NCBI GenBank assembly: GCA_016342285.1
Contig: JAEINQ010000007.1
Location: 1-64,000 of the forward strand
Direction: 5' to 3'
DNA from: Desulfobacterales bacterium
GTDB taxonomy: Bacteria; Desulfobacterota; Desulfobacteria; Desulfobacterales; JAEINQ01
Length of the DNA stretch: 64,000 nt
Below the pieces are notes generated by a model that saw only the letters and a program-made list of their open reading frames with translations, made no database searches and was not told the origin of the DNA. Shown here piece by piece: positions 32,691-41,519 of this stretch. The number at the start of each line of letters is the position of its first letter. The first letter of the stretch is position 1. The translations under genes and the position numbers were made by a program.

Positions 32691-35054
32691 TTACGGGTTG
32701 TTCTCCGTGAACTTGAGGGGGTCTTCCATGCGGCGGCCGGCGATATTGGTGCCGATATCGCCAATGCCATAGAGTGTCACCAGAAATGCGTAGGTCCGAT
32801 CCTCCCCTTCGTTGGTGTAGCGGACATCGATCGACCAGCACTGCGCCTCATAGAGCAGACCCACGCGGGTGCTGATGTCGTTACCGGTGAACAGGTTTCG
32901 CTCCTGGTCGATATAGCTCGATATTCGGTCGGAGACCTTTACCAGGGCACTGGCAAAGACGGTTTCGCTGGTTGCCTGGCTGTATCGGTGCTCCACGCTG
33001 ACCCGGTCCCCCCGATCGTCCCAGAGGTTGAGACCCACGTTGCGGGTCACGAATTCGCGCTCGTACTGGGACCACGCGGCGTCGGCCCGAATGGAAAAAA
33101 AACTCGCCGGAAGGACGTCCAGTTCCGCTATGATGTTGGAAAAGGGCTGGGGATCATCGGCCCGGTCCTTATTGATGTCGTAGCTCTGGGTCAGCTTGAA
33201 ACGGGTGAATTCGGAGTAGTCGTAGGCTTCGGGTACGGCCGGGGCCGCGGTTTCTGTCGTCTCAGCGTTGGTTTCGGTGCCGGTGCCGGTCGGTCCGGGC
33301 CTGACCGATTTGGCGGTCAGGGTGTTGGTCAGGGAATACGTGATCAGGTTTGCCGCGGCGAGGCGGTCCGTGGCGTCGAAATAAGGGAATTTGTCCTGGA
33401 CCATGTGGGGTGTGTAGTCATAGACCACCTGGGGGCGGGCCGTGTGGCGGATCGCCTTAATTGAGTCCCCGAATCCGGGAAAAATCCGGTAGACCTCGCT
33501 GGAAAGGTCCAGTTTCACGTCGTAGGCCTCCCGGGTCAACGCCTTTTCCTTGTCGCCGGCCGTGGCGGTTTCATGGGTGTCGATATACCAGGCCGTTTCC
33601 CGGACCCCCAGGGAGGGCTCGAAATTGAGATAATGACCAACCTTCAAGGGAAGGTAGGCCCTGGGGTGGGCGTCCACCCGCTGGCCCCGCATCCCGGTTT
33701 CCCGATAAAAATAGGTGTAGTCCGAATCAAGGGTGGCATAAAAGGGAGAACCGAAAAGGGTTTGCCGGGAGGCGTCCAGTTCCACTTTGGGGAGTTGTTG
33801 CAGGGTGTTGTCTGCCAGCCCCTGGCGGCGTTTGACCACATCGTCGTACCAGATGGTCGAGGCGTTGAGGCTGAAGCCGGTCCATGTTTTGTTGAGGGTC
33901 AGGGTGTTGAGCCGCACGGCATCGTCATAATCGTCCAGGTCCCGGCCGAAGGTTTCGGTAAAATAATCGTCGGCCTGGTCAAACCCGGTGTATCCGCCGC
34001 GAAATTCGTGAAGGTAGTCCTGGTCGCTGACCACATCCAGGTCGAGCTTGACCGTGACATTGCCGGCCAGGGTCTGGTCGTGTTTCATGCGTAGCCAGTA
34101 CCGGTCATTGTTGGGGCGCAGCAGGGCGTCGTCGGTATAGCCCCATTCCGAGTTGGAGATGGGGCCCTCGTCGACTTTCCGGTCATAAAGGGTGTCCACC
34201 ATGACGGTTCCCTTGGACTGCTCGTCGAGCACGTAGCGGTATTCAACACCGAACTTTTCCCCCCGCCGCCCCATGTGGTGAAGGGTGAAGGTGGCATCTG
34301 AGCTGTCGTTGATGGCCCAGAAAAAGGGCTGCTCGTATTCCTCCCACTTGCGCTCGCTTCGGCCCAACTGAGGGGGGAGAAAACCGGTTTGCCGCTTGAC
34401 CTTTACCGGAAAGATCAGGGCCGGCGTGTACATGACAGGTATTTTTTTGGCCCAGAGCGTCGCGTGGGTGGCGGTGCCGAAACCTTCGATGGTGATGTTG
34501 AGTTTGCGGCCGGTCAGGCGCCAGGCCGGGGAGGGGCCGTCACAGGCTGTCAGGGTGGCCTTTTCCACCTCGTAGGTGTCCTTGCCGGTTTTCTGGATGG
34601 TTTCACCGGAGATGTAAAAGTGGTTCTGGCTCAAAAAAACCGTGCCGTTGGTGGTGGTGCCGGTTTCGTCGGAAAGATTCAGGGTCAGTTTTTCACCGGT
34701 AAGGAGGTCCTCGCCAGAGGTCAGAATCACATGCCCATCGGCGTAAAGGCGGTCGTTTTTCTGATCGAACCGTACCCGGTCGGCGGTCAGGCGCCTGCCC
34801 TGTTTGGTGATGACCACGTTTCCATGGGCGAGATAGGCGCCGGTGGCCCGATCCTGGCTGATTTCGTCGGCGGTAATGTGCCACGGCTCACGAGGGTCGT
34901 CTTTGAAAAAGTCTTCTCCGACAGTGGATTCGGCTCCGTGGGACGAGACCGGAACGGCCATGACCGCCAGGACAATCAGAAGCGGCAGCAGGCGGCCTAG
35001 GGTTGCCAGCAAACGCTTTCGTACTCTCGGCAATAGGAAGGTGTGAGAATTCAT
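32691..35054 (-). CDS. lptD: LPS-assembly protein LptD
   Basis: The outer-membrane barrel that inserts lipopolysaccharide into the outer leaflet with LptE. 787 residues: signal peptide (about 1-41), OstA jelly-roll (about 55-170, ITADEISQDRATGAYLAHGN), then the barrel (PPQLGRSERKWEEYEQPFFW is a conserved block). Only two Cys exist, one in LTACDG and one in YEAQCWSID near the C-terminus, compared with four in E. coli, so at most one disulfide joins jelly-roll and barrel. First gene of the lptD-nusG-IHF-holB-ricT-metG array; divergent from surE. Confidence 0.93.
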   Translation of the reverse strand: MNSHTFLLPRVRKRLLATLGRLLPLLIVLAVMAVPVSSHGAESTVGEDFFKDDPREPWHITADEISQDRATGAYLAHGNVVITKQGRRLTADRVRFDQKNDRLYADGHVILTSGEDLLTGEKLTLNLSDETGTTTNGTVFLSQNHFYISGETIQKTGKDTYEVEKATLTACDGPSPAWRLTGRKLNITIEGFGTATHATLWAKKIPVMYTPALIFPVKVKRQTGFLPPQLGRSERKWEEYEQPFFWAINDSSDATFTLHHMGRRGEKFGVEYRYVLDEQSKGTVMVDTLYDRKVDEGPISNSEWGYTDDALLRPNNDRYWLRMKHDQTLAGNVTVKLDLDVVSDQDYLHEFRGGYTGFDQADDYFTETFGRDLDDYDDAVRLNTLTLNKTWTGFSLNASTIWYDDVVKRRQGLADNTLQQLPKVELDASRQTLFGSPFYATLDSDYTYFYRETGMRGQRVDAHPRAYLPLKVGHYLNFEPSLGVRETAWYIDTHETATAGDKEKALTREAYDVKLDLSSEVYRIFPGFGDSIKAIRHTARPQVVYDYTPHMVQDKFPYFDATDRLAAANLITYSLTNTLTAKSVRPGPTGTGTETNAETTETAAPAVPEAYDYSEFTRFKLTQSYDINKDRADDPQPFSNIIAELDVLPASFFSIRADAAWSQYEREFVTRNVGLNLWDDRGDRVSVEHRYSQATSETVFASALVKVSDRISSYIDQERNLFTGNDISTRVGLLYEAQCWSIDVRYTNEGEDRTYAFLVTLYGIGDIGTNIAGRRMEDPLKFTENNP

Positions 35055-35360
35055 TAATGATGCCGGCTGTCGGAGTTTTGTAAAGAATCCTGGCCCAGAG
35101 GGCGTGGATTCCTATTTCGAATTGAAAGTGGCCGCAATCAAAATGCCGCATGTCGGCGCCTTGATCGAGGGGGGACCCTTTTTGCGGCTGCTCCGCTTAT
35201 AGAGAGACTCCCACGAAAAATCAAGATATTTAGCCAAATCGCTCCTTTTAAAACCGGTTGAGTTGGGGTATAAAAAATTCTTTCCATTGCTGTCCGGGAG
35301 CCGGCCCCGCGGATCGAAAGGGGCGGTTTCCGATCAATTTGACGAGGAAGCGGATCGACC
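35055..35360. other. Divergent promoter region between lptD and surE
   Basis: About 300 bp without a gene. It should contain promoters in both directions; TTTTAAAACCGG and GGTATAAAAAATTC near 35245-35280 are AT-rich candidates, but I cannot assign boxes with proper spacing. Confidence 0.35.
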
Positions 35361-36116
35361 ATGCATGTATTGTTGACCAACGACGATGGGATTTATGCCG
35401 AGGGGCTTCGGGCACTCTACCACTGTTTGACCCGTCGCCACAAGGTGACCGTGGTCGCCCCGGACAGGGAGCGCAGCGCCGTGGGGCATGGTATCACGCT
35501 GCACCAACCCCTTCGGGCCACCCGGGTGTCGTCCGGTAACGGTTTTTGCGGTATTGCCGTCAACGGCACACCCGCCGATTGCGTTAAACTGGCCGTGTTG
35601 GAACTTTTGGATGATCGACCGGACATGGTGGTTTCAGGCATCAACCCGGGGGCCAACGTGGGGGTGAATATCAATTATTCGGGAACGGTGGCCGCGGCCA
35701 GAGAAGGGGCGCTTTACGGCCTGCCGGCCATTGCCGCTTCGGTCCAGGGAACCGGGCGGAAAAGTTATGACGATGCCGCCGAATTTGTTTGCCGGCTGAT
35801 GGAAAAGACCCCGGCCATGAGCCTTCCCACGGGCACCGTGCTCAACGTCAACATGCCTGACATTCCCCTGGAACAGGCGGCTGGGGTCCGGTTCAGCCGT
35901 CAGGACCAGGAACTGTTTGCCGAAACGGTTGAAAAACGGACCGATCCGCGTAATCGTCATTATTTCTGGCAGGGCTGTGAGGCCCAGACCTACACCGATC
36001 CCGATGCTGACGGAGCCATCCTGGGTCAACGGTTCATCACCATCACACCCATCACTTGCGACGCCACGGACTATGGGGTTCTTGAAACGCTCAAGGCCTG
36101 GGAAAACGATCTCTGA
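35361..36116 (+). CDS. surE: 5'/3'-nucleotidase SurE
   Basis: A metal-dependent phosphatase that removes phosphate from nucleoside monophosphates and short polyphosphate. 251 residues. MHVLLTNDDGIYAEGL has the metal-binding DD; VVAPDRERSAVGHGITL, VSGINPGANVGVNINYSGTV and AAREG are all typical. GAGGAAG precedes the start. It is 42 nt ahead of tmk. Confidence 0.96.
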   Translation: MHVLLTNDDGIYAEGLRALYHCLTRRHKVTVVAPDRERSAVGHGITLHQPLRATRVSSGNGFCGIAVNGTPADCVKLAVLELLDDRPDMVVSGINPGANVGVNINYSGTVAAAREGALYGLPAIAASVQGTGRKSYDDAAEFVCRLMEKTPAMSLPTGTVLNVNMPDIPLEQAAGVRFSRQDQELFAETVEKRTDPRNRHYFWQGCEAQTYTDPDADGAILGQRFITITPITCDATDYGVLETLKAWENDL

Positions 36117-36158
36117 GGTCGCTACAAATAGGGAACACCATTTGTACCACGAGGGGCT

Positions 36159-36809
36159 ATGTTTATTACGCTGGAAGGGATCGAAGGGTCTGGCAAGACT
36201 TCGCAGATTCGACACATTCGGGCCTTTTTTGAGGATTTGGGTCGTCGGTGTACGGTGACCCGGGAACCCGGGGGAACCGGTATTGGCGAACAGATTCGCG
36301 CCGTTCTGCTCGATCCGGAAAGCCGGGATTTGTCCCCCGGGGCCGAGCTGCTTTTGTATACCGCCGACCGGGTTCAACACGCTGCCGAAGTGATCCGTCC
36401 GGCGCTGACGATGGGCCATGTGGTGATCTGCGACCGGTATTTCGACGCCACCCTGGCCTATCAGGGGTACGCCCGCGGACTGGACATGGCGCTGATTCGT
36501 GCGTTGCACCGCCTGATGCTCGACGATCTGACACCGGACCTGACCCTGTTGCTGGACCTTTCGCCGGATCAGGGCCTGGCCAGGGCCTGGCACCAGATCG
36601 ACAACGGCACGCGGGCCGGGGACGAAACCCGGTTTGAACGGGAAGCCTTGAAATTCCACGAAAAGGTTCGGGCCGGTTATCTGGATTTGGCCAAACAGGC
36701 GCCCCATCGCTACCGCATCATCGACGCGGCCCGAAGCGAAGACGACGTTCGGCAAGCCGTCCGCGATATCTTAAGTGCCCACCCGGGCCTGGGGTCGTCG
36801 GATCCATGA
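36159..36809 (+). CDS. tmk: Thymidylate kinase
   Basis: It phosphorylates dTMP to dTDP. 216 residues. P-loop GIEGSGKT, the DR(Y/H) motif in VICDRYFDATLAYQG, TREPGGTG and a lid region rich in Arg near GTRAGDETRFE all agree. The start is ATG at 36159 after GAGGGG. Confidence 0.96.
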   Translation: MFITLEGIEGSGKTSQIRHIRAFFEDLGRRCTVTREPGGTGIGEQIRAVLLDPESRDLSPGAELLLYTADRVQHAAEVIRPALTMGHVVICDRYFDATLAYQGYARGLDMALIRALHRLMLDDLTPDLTLLLDLSPDQGLARAWHQIDNGTRAGDETRFEREALKFHEKVRAGYLDLAKQAPHRYRIIDAARSEDDVRQAVRDILSAHPGLGSSDP

Positions 36810-36814
36810 CGCAT

Positions 36815-37080
36815 CCAGGGAGGCACCCCTTTTGGGGGTGGAACCGGAAAGGTTCTGTCGTTTGCGCGAGAAAACGGCCAAATGAATTTTCAATTTCCAA
36901 TGCTCAATGTTCAAGTGTGGAATCGCTACGCTCTGCCAATTGTTAAAAGGCTAAAAAAGGCAGAATACCGCCTTGAATATTGAGAATTGAGCATTGGATA
37001 TTGGACATTGAGCCCCCTTATGGGGGGCCTGCTTAGACCACCCGCCCCGCGGGCGGGGACTCACTATCACAAAGGATGCC
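36815..37080. repeat. REP-like composite repeat between tmk and the cysteine fusion gene
   Basis: It contains GGTGGAACCGGAAAGGTTCTGTCG (36837-36860), a pair of AATTTCCAATGCTCAATG / CATTGGATATTGG type inverted segments (36888-37008), CGCTACGCTCTGCC...GGCAGAATACCG (36926-36970) and CCACCCGCCCCGCGGGCGGGGACTCACT (37038-37065). These blocks are shared with 14870-14971, 52640-52740 and 58930-59027. No gene is present. Confidence 0.65.
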
Positions 37081-37122
37081 CTAACCCCGGCCATGCCGGC
37101 CGCGACCAAGGGACGTGCCACC

Positions 37123-39405
37123 ATGCCAACAACCATTTTAGACCATATCGGCAATACCCCCCTGGTGGAGATTCGCCATCTCAATCCCAATCCCGCCGTA
37201 ACGATTCTGGCCAAGCTGGAGTATTTCAATCCCGGCGGATCCATCAAGGACCGGACCGCCCTGGCCATGATCGATGCCGGCGAACGATCCGGCGAGCTGA
37301 CGACGGATAAGATTGTCATTGAGGCCACCAGCGGTAACACGGGCATCGGGCTGGCCCTGGTCTGTTCGGTCCGCGGTTACCGGCTGTTGCTGGCCATGAG
37401 CGAGGCGGCCAGCATTGAACGCCAGAAGATTCTCAAGGCCAGGGGGGCGCAGATCCTGCTGACACCGGGCCGCCTGGGGACCGACGGTGCCATTGAGGAG
37501 GTATACCGCCTGGCCCTGGAACACCCCGACCGTTATTTCATGGCCGATCAGTACAACAACCCGGCCAACTGGCAGGCCCACTACCATGGCACTGCCGTGG
37601 AAATATGGGAGCAGACCCAGGGGCGTGTGACCATGGTGGTGGCCACCCTGGGCACCAGTGGCACCCTCATGGGGATAAGCCGCCGGCTCAAGGAAACCAA
37701 TGCCAACATCGTCATCGTGGGGGTCGAACCGTACCTGGGTCATAAGATTCAAGGTCTTAAGAACATGAAGGAGGCGTATCGGCCGGAGATTTACGAGAAA
37801 AAGCGCCTGGACCAAAAGGTCAATGTCGAAGACGACGAGGCCTTTGAGATGACCCGAAAACTGGCCCGGGAAGAAGGGCTGTTTGTGGGCATGAGCAGCG
37901 GTGCGGCCATGGTCGCGGCCTGTCGCCAGGCGGAACGACTCGACGGCGGCACCATTGTGGTGGTGCTTCCCGACAGCGGCGAGCGATACCTGAGCACCCC
38001 GCTTTTTGACGATCAGGACAAACCCGGACTGAAGCTTTTCAATACCCTGAATCGGCGAAAGGAACCCTTTGCGCCGCTGACGGCCGGACAGGCATCCGTA
38101 TATTCATGCGGTCCGACGGCCCATGCGCCCATGCATGCCGGTGAATGGCGGCGCATGGTTTTCTCCGATCTGCTCTGTCGCTACTTGCGCTACCGGGGGT
38201 TTGCCGTGGAGCACGTCATGAACATCACCGACCTGGACGACAAGACCATTGACGGTTCGGAAAAGGCCGGGGTCGATTTGAAGGCCTTCACCCAGGGCCA
38301 TATCGACGGGTTCATGAAGGATCTGGACCGGCTCGGCGTCGAACCGGCGAACCACTACCCCAAAGCCAGCGAGCATGTGGACGACATGGTGGCACTGGCG
38401 GACCGATTGGTGAAAAAAGGCTATGCTTACGAAAAGATGCGCTCGCTCTATTTCGACATTTCTCGTCTCAGCGAATACGGGTCTCTTTCCGGCGTCGATC
38501 TGAACAAGATCCGACTGGGCGCCACGGTGGACCTGGACGACTACGAAAAGGACAACCCCCGGGATTTCACCATTTTAAAGCGTGCCCGACTCTCTGAAAT
38601 GAAGCGGGGGATTTTTATCCGTACCCCATGGGGCCATGTGCGACCGTCGTGGCACATTCAGTGTGCCGGTATTTCCATGAAATATCTCGGCAGCCCGTTT
38701 GACATTCATGCGGCCAGCCGGGAACTGGTCTTTCCTCACCACGAGAATGAAAACGCCATCGCCCTGGCAGCCACCGGAAAGCCCCTGGCCCGATTTTGGG
38801 TGCACTGCGACCGGGTCCTCATGGACGGCAAAAAGTCCGACGGCACCAACGACCGGCCGACCCTGTCCGATTTGTCGGACATGGGCTTTACCGGACGGGA
38901 GATTCGCTACTGGCTGCTCTCCAGCCATTATCGAAAACCGATTAATTTTTCCGAAGACCGGCTGTTAAACGCCCGCAAGGCACTCAATCGGTTGGACGGC
39001 TGCGTGGATGCCCTGCAGCGGGTCGGGGACGTTGGTCCGGACCGGGATACGGACATCGACCAGCTCCTGTACGATCTGAGAAGCGGGTTTGCGGCTGCCA
39101 TGGATGATGACCTGAACACCCCCGTCGCCCTGGCATTGATCTTTGGGAAGGTCAAACGGATCAATGCCCTGGTTCACGGCAACCAGCTCGATCCGCGGTC
39201 GGCCGAACGCATTCTGAAGGTATTTGAACAGATCGATGCGGTGTTTCACATCTTTAATCTGGACCGACCCACCCTTGATCCGGAAATCGAATCGCTGATT
39301 CAGGCCAGGGACCAGGCGAGGAAAGAAAAAGACTGGGTAAGGGCCGACCAAATTCGGGATCAGCTCAAGGCCCTGGGCGTGACCGTTTGCGATAACAAGG
39401 CATGA
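37123..39405 (+). CDS. Cysteine synthase fused to a cysteinyl-tRNA synthetase-like domain
   Basis: Residues 1-about 300 are a CysK-type PLP enzyme (ILDHIGNTPLVEI, Schiff-base Lys in NPGGSIKDR, TSGNTGIG, GTSGTLMG). From about residue 308 a CysRS-like region follows (LFNTLNRRKEPF, VYSCGPTAHAP, VEHVMNITDLDDKTI, WHIQCAGIS, FPHHENENA). Zinc ligands (CGP Cys, Cys of WHIQC, HHENE) remain, but the class I motifs do not: HIGH is replaced by HAGE in MHAGEWRR and KMSKS by KKSDGTND. It may make cysteine and pass it to tRNA or to another acceptor; true aminoacylation is doubtful without the motifs. The start at 37123 is chosen over 37093 on homology and a distant AAGGGA. Confidence 0.88.
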   Translation: MPTTILDHIGNTPLVEIRHLNPNPAVTILAKLEYFNPGGSIKDRTALAMIDAGERSGELTTDKIVIEATSGNTGIGLALVCSVRGYRLLLAMSEAASIERQKILKARGAQILLTPGRLGTDGAIEEVYRLALEHPDRYFMADQYNNPANWQAHYHGTAVEIWEQTQGRVTMVVATLGTSGTLMGISRRLKETNANIVIVGVEPYLGHKIQGLKNMKEAYRPEIYEKKRLDQKVNVEDDEAFEMTRKLAREEGLFVGMSSGAAMVAACRQAERLDGGTIVVVLPDSGERYLSTPLFDDQDKPGLKLFNTLNRRKEPFAPLTAGQASVYSCGPTAHAPMHAGEWRRMVFSDLLCRYLRYRGFAVEHVMNITDLDDKTIDGSEKAGVDLKAFTQGHIDGFMKDLDRLGVEPANHYPKASEHVDDMVALADRLVKKGYAYEKMRSLYFDISRLSEYGSLSGVDLNKIRLGATVDLDDYEKDNPRDFTILKRARLSEMKRGIFIRTPWGHVRPSWHIQCAGISMKYLGSPFDIHAASRELVFPHHENENAIALAATGKPLARFWVHCDRVLMDGKKSDGTNDRPTLSDLSDMGFTGREIRYWLLSSHYRKPINFSEDRLLNARKALNRLDGCVDALQRVGDVGPDRDTDIDQLLYDLRSGFAAAMDDDLNTPVALALIFGKVKRINALVHGNQLDPRSAERILKVFEQIDAVFHIFNLDRPTLDPEIESLIQARDQARKEKDWVRADQIRDQLKALGVTVCDNKA

Positions 39406-39439
39406 AAACGGTTCTTGGCTGATGGTTCAATCCAGCCTT

Positions 39440-39662
39440 ATTTATGAACCGCAGACGGACGCAGACCATCGCAGACGAAAAAGCTTGTTGGCGGTCGACC
39501 TGACCGCCAACAAATTCGCATCGCTTCGCGAATAGATGCTCATGCCACGGGCGGCAAAGCATGTTTTTTTGGAAAGCTTGGCCCCGAAAAGTGGATTCTT
39601 GGGACCGGCCAGGTCGGCCAGTCCAAAAAAGTCTGCGGGTGTCGGCGTGTGTCTGCGGTTAA
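39440..39662. repeat. Inverted AACCGCAGACGGACGCAGAC repeats with internal hairpins
   Basis: A direct copy at about 39448-39472 faces a reverse copy (GTCTGCGG...GTGTCTGCGGTT) at about 39631-39660. Between them lie three hairpins: TGTTGGCGGTC/GACCGCCAACA (39486-39512), TTCGCATCGCTTCGCGAA, and GACCGGCC/GGTCGGCC-like arms. No gene. Confidence 0.55.
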
Positions 39663-39715
39663 TGAAATAATAGGTCATCGCAATTGTGTTTTCGTGCGCT
39701 AAGGAGAGAAACCCC

Positions 39716-40705
39716 ATGATACCCGCCTATTTCCCTTTTACCACCATCGGCACTGTTACGATGGACTCTCTCATGGCCTGTCCGGGCCCAGCCATTGTCT
39801 ACCGGCCGTCTCGGTTGAACCTGCCGGACCATTTGCGGCTGGCCGCCGATGCCGGCCGAATCGATATCCGCACGCCGGTGGTTGAAGACGAGGCTGAACT
39901 GGAAAAACGGATTCAGGCTTACCGCGACTGGGCCCAGCTTCACGCAGGGGGGCAGGCCGGGTGGCTCAAAGCCCGTGGGGACACCGTACCGTTCCATGAC
40001 CAAGGGTCCACATCCGGTATCCGTAGCGATCTGCGCCGACGCATGGATGGTGTGGACCGGTCCACGGAACCGGACGCGCTTTTTACGGCGCGGATTTTTC
40101 TGGAGGTCGCTCAGGAACGGGACCACCGTCAGTGGGAAGTGGAGCAGGAACTGGTGCGGCTTGATGCCAAGGAAAAAGAACTCTATCGGCAACTCCGGCC
40201 CGACGCAGACGCGGACCTTGGGCTCCAGCCGGCATTTACCGCTGAGGTGGATCCGGGACTGACCATGATCGGCGAGCGGATGGCGGCATGGGCCCGGTTG
40301 ATGCTGGCCGATACCGGTACAAGGCCCGGGTGGTTGGTGACCGACAGCTTCGAAGCCATCGAATGGATACGGGAACGGATTGCCGGCGTCTGTCCCGTTG
40401 CCGACGGCCAGCCTCTGTCGCTATCGCTGGTGGACAACGCTTCACAACAAAGGGACTTGGCGGACTTTGTGGCGGGCCTGTCTCAAGAAGAAGGCGAGTC
40501 CGTCCCTTCCGATGTTCTTGGCGGTTCCCCCAAGGGGGACCATTTGGAGGTGGTCCTTTATCGCGTAACCGGAATGTCGATAGAGCGCCTGGTCGGCCAA
40601 TGGGTATCTAAAAGCGTTGATCCTGAGGCCCGCTCCCGTGACAAGGCGGTCGCGGCAGGCCATGCGGTTTTTGCCCGGATACAGGCTGTTTGCCGGCCTC
40701 AATAG
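39716..40705 (+). CDS. Conserved hypothetical protein, 329 aa
   Basis: No family recognised. The ATG at 39716 is preceded by AAGGAGAG. There is no signal peptide or membrane segment; the middle (about residues 115-165) is charged and helical (FLEVAQERDHRQWEVEQELV). The remainder is mixed alpha/beta with many Asp/Glu. It is probably cytoplasmic. It sits between the cysteine fusion gene and a ferredoxin, but no link to sulfur or redox chemistry can be shown: only two Cys are present. Confidence 0.7.
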   Translation: MIPAYFPFTTIGTVTMDSLMACPGPAIVYRPSRLNLPDHLRLAADAGRIDIRTPVVEDEAELEKRIQAYRDWAQLHAGGQAGWLKARGDTVPFHDQGSTSGIRSDLRRRMDGVDRSTEPDALFTARIFLEVAQERDHRQWEVEQELVRLDAKEKELYRQLRPDADADLGLQPAFTAEVDPGLTMIGERMAAWARLMLADTGTRPGWLVTDSFEAIEWIRERIAGVCPVADGQPLSLSLVDNASQQRDLADFVAGLSQEEGESVPSDVLGGSPKGDHLEVVLYRVTGMSIERLVGQWVSKSVDPEARSRDKAVAAGHAVFARIQAVCRPQ

Positions 40706-40842
40706 CCTTTCATAAAATAGACGCTGGCGCCGCGAACAATGCTTGACTCGCATATTCAATTGGTATAAGGCATTTGCCCGAAACTGGAACGATTGGTGGC
40801 GATACCGCCGTGACACACTCATTATGAAAGGAGAGAGAAGAA

Positions 40843-41031
40843 ATGGCTTTTAATCCGACCGTTGATGAAGGAAAATGCGAAGGCTGCGAAGAATGCGTCG
40901 ATGTCTGCCCCGTGGAAGTCTTTGAGATGGTAGACGGCAAATCCAGCCCCGTCAACGCCGAAGAATGCCTCGGCTGCGAAAGCTGCGTCGAGGTCTGTGA
41001 GCCCGGTGCCATTACCGTGGAAGAGACCTGA
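40843..41031 (+). CDS. 2x[4Fe-4S] ferredoxin
   Basis: 62 residues with two cluster motifs, CEGCEECVDVCP (residues 12-23) and CLGCESCVEVCE, the standard clostridial-type fold. It is very acidic, and the second motif ends with Glu where Pro is usual. A soluble low-potential electron carrier in anaerobes, possibly the donor for radical SAM or reductase enzymes. AAAGGAGAGAG gives a strong ribosome site. A possible promoter (TTGACT then TATAAG with 15-nt spacing) starts near 40742. Confidence 0.95.
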   Translation: MAFNPTVDEGKCEGCEECVDVCPVEVFEMVDGKSSPVNAEECLGCESCVEVCEPGAITVEET

Positions 41032-41270
41032 TTCGCCGGTATTCCGATTGCCGGCCGTCCTTTGAAGCGGCGGCCGGTAATCGGGCCGTCTTTCCCGCTC
41101 CCGCCCCCTTCCCCAAGCTGGACACCTTCCCCCCCCCCTGACGATATGTGATGAACTTCGCCATCATTTAAAATAGCCAGAAGCCTGATCGCAAAAAGTC
41201 CCAAATCCCGTCATGCCTTTGACGGCAGGCATTCGGAACTATTTGAAATGACTGAAAAAATCCATTTCTC

Positions 41271-41353
41271 ACCATGAAGGACATGTAGAGCATGAAGGCG
41301 TACGATGATATATATAATAATTTAAGCTACATGTGCTTCATGCTCTTCATGGT
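41271..41353. repeat. Inverted ACCATGAAGRRCATG repeats
   Basis: ACCATGAAGGACATGTAG..CATGAAGG (41271-41297) faces ACATGTGCTTCATGCTCTTCATGGT (about 41329-41353) around an AT-rich centre (GATATATATAATAATT). It is a known style of dispersed repeat in this group; no gene occurs in the surrounding 41032-41519 gap. Confidence 0.6.
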
Positions 41354-41459
41354 AAATTTAAAAATGGGCATGTCGGTGACTTTTTACGGTTTCATCAATC
41401 TTGATGGCCCTGTAAATAGTTCAAATTTACCACAAAGGATCGAAATCGAATCACCATAG

Positions 41460-41495
41460 ATAACAATGCCGCGCTGTAAAGCGCGGCATTGTTAT
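41460..41495 (-). terminator. Perfect 16-bp hairpin downstream of the CFI-box protein gene
   Basis: Arms ATAACAATGCCGCGCT (41460-41475) and AGCGCGGCATTGTTAT (41480-41495) with loop GTAA. It lies 25 nt beyond the stop codon of the minus-strand gene, fitting transcription termination or mRNA end protection. There is no long T-run. Confidence 0.65.
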
Positions 41496-41519
41496 CATGA
41501 GAGCATGCTGGATTGGGCG

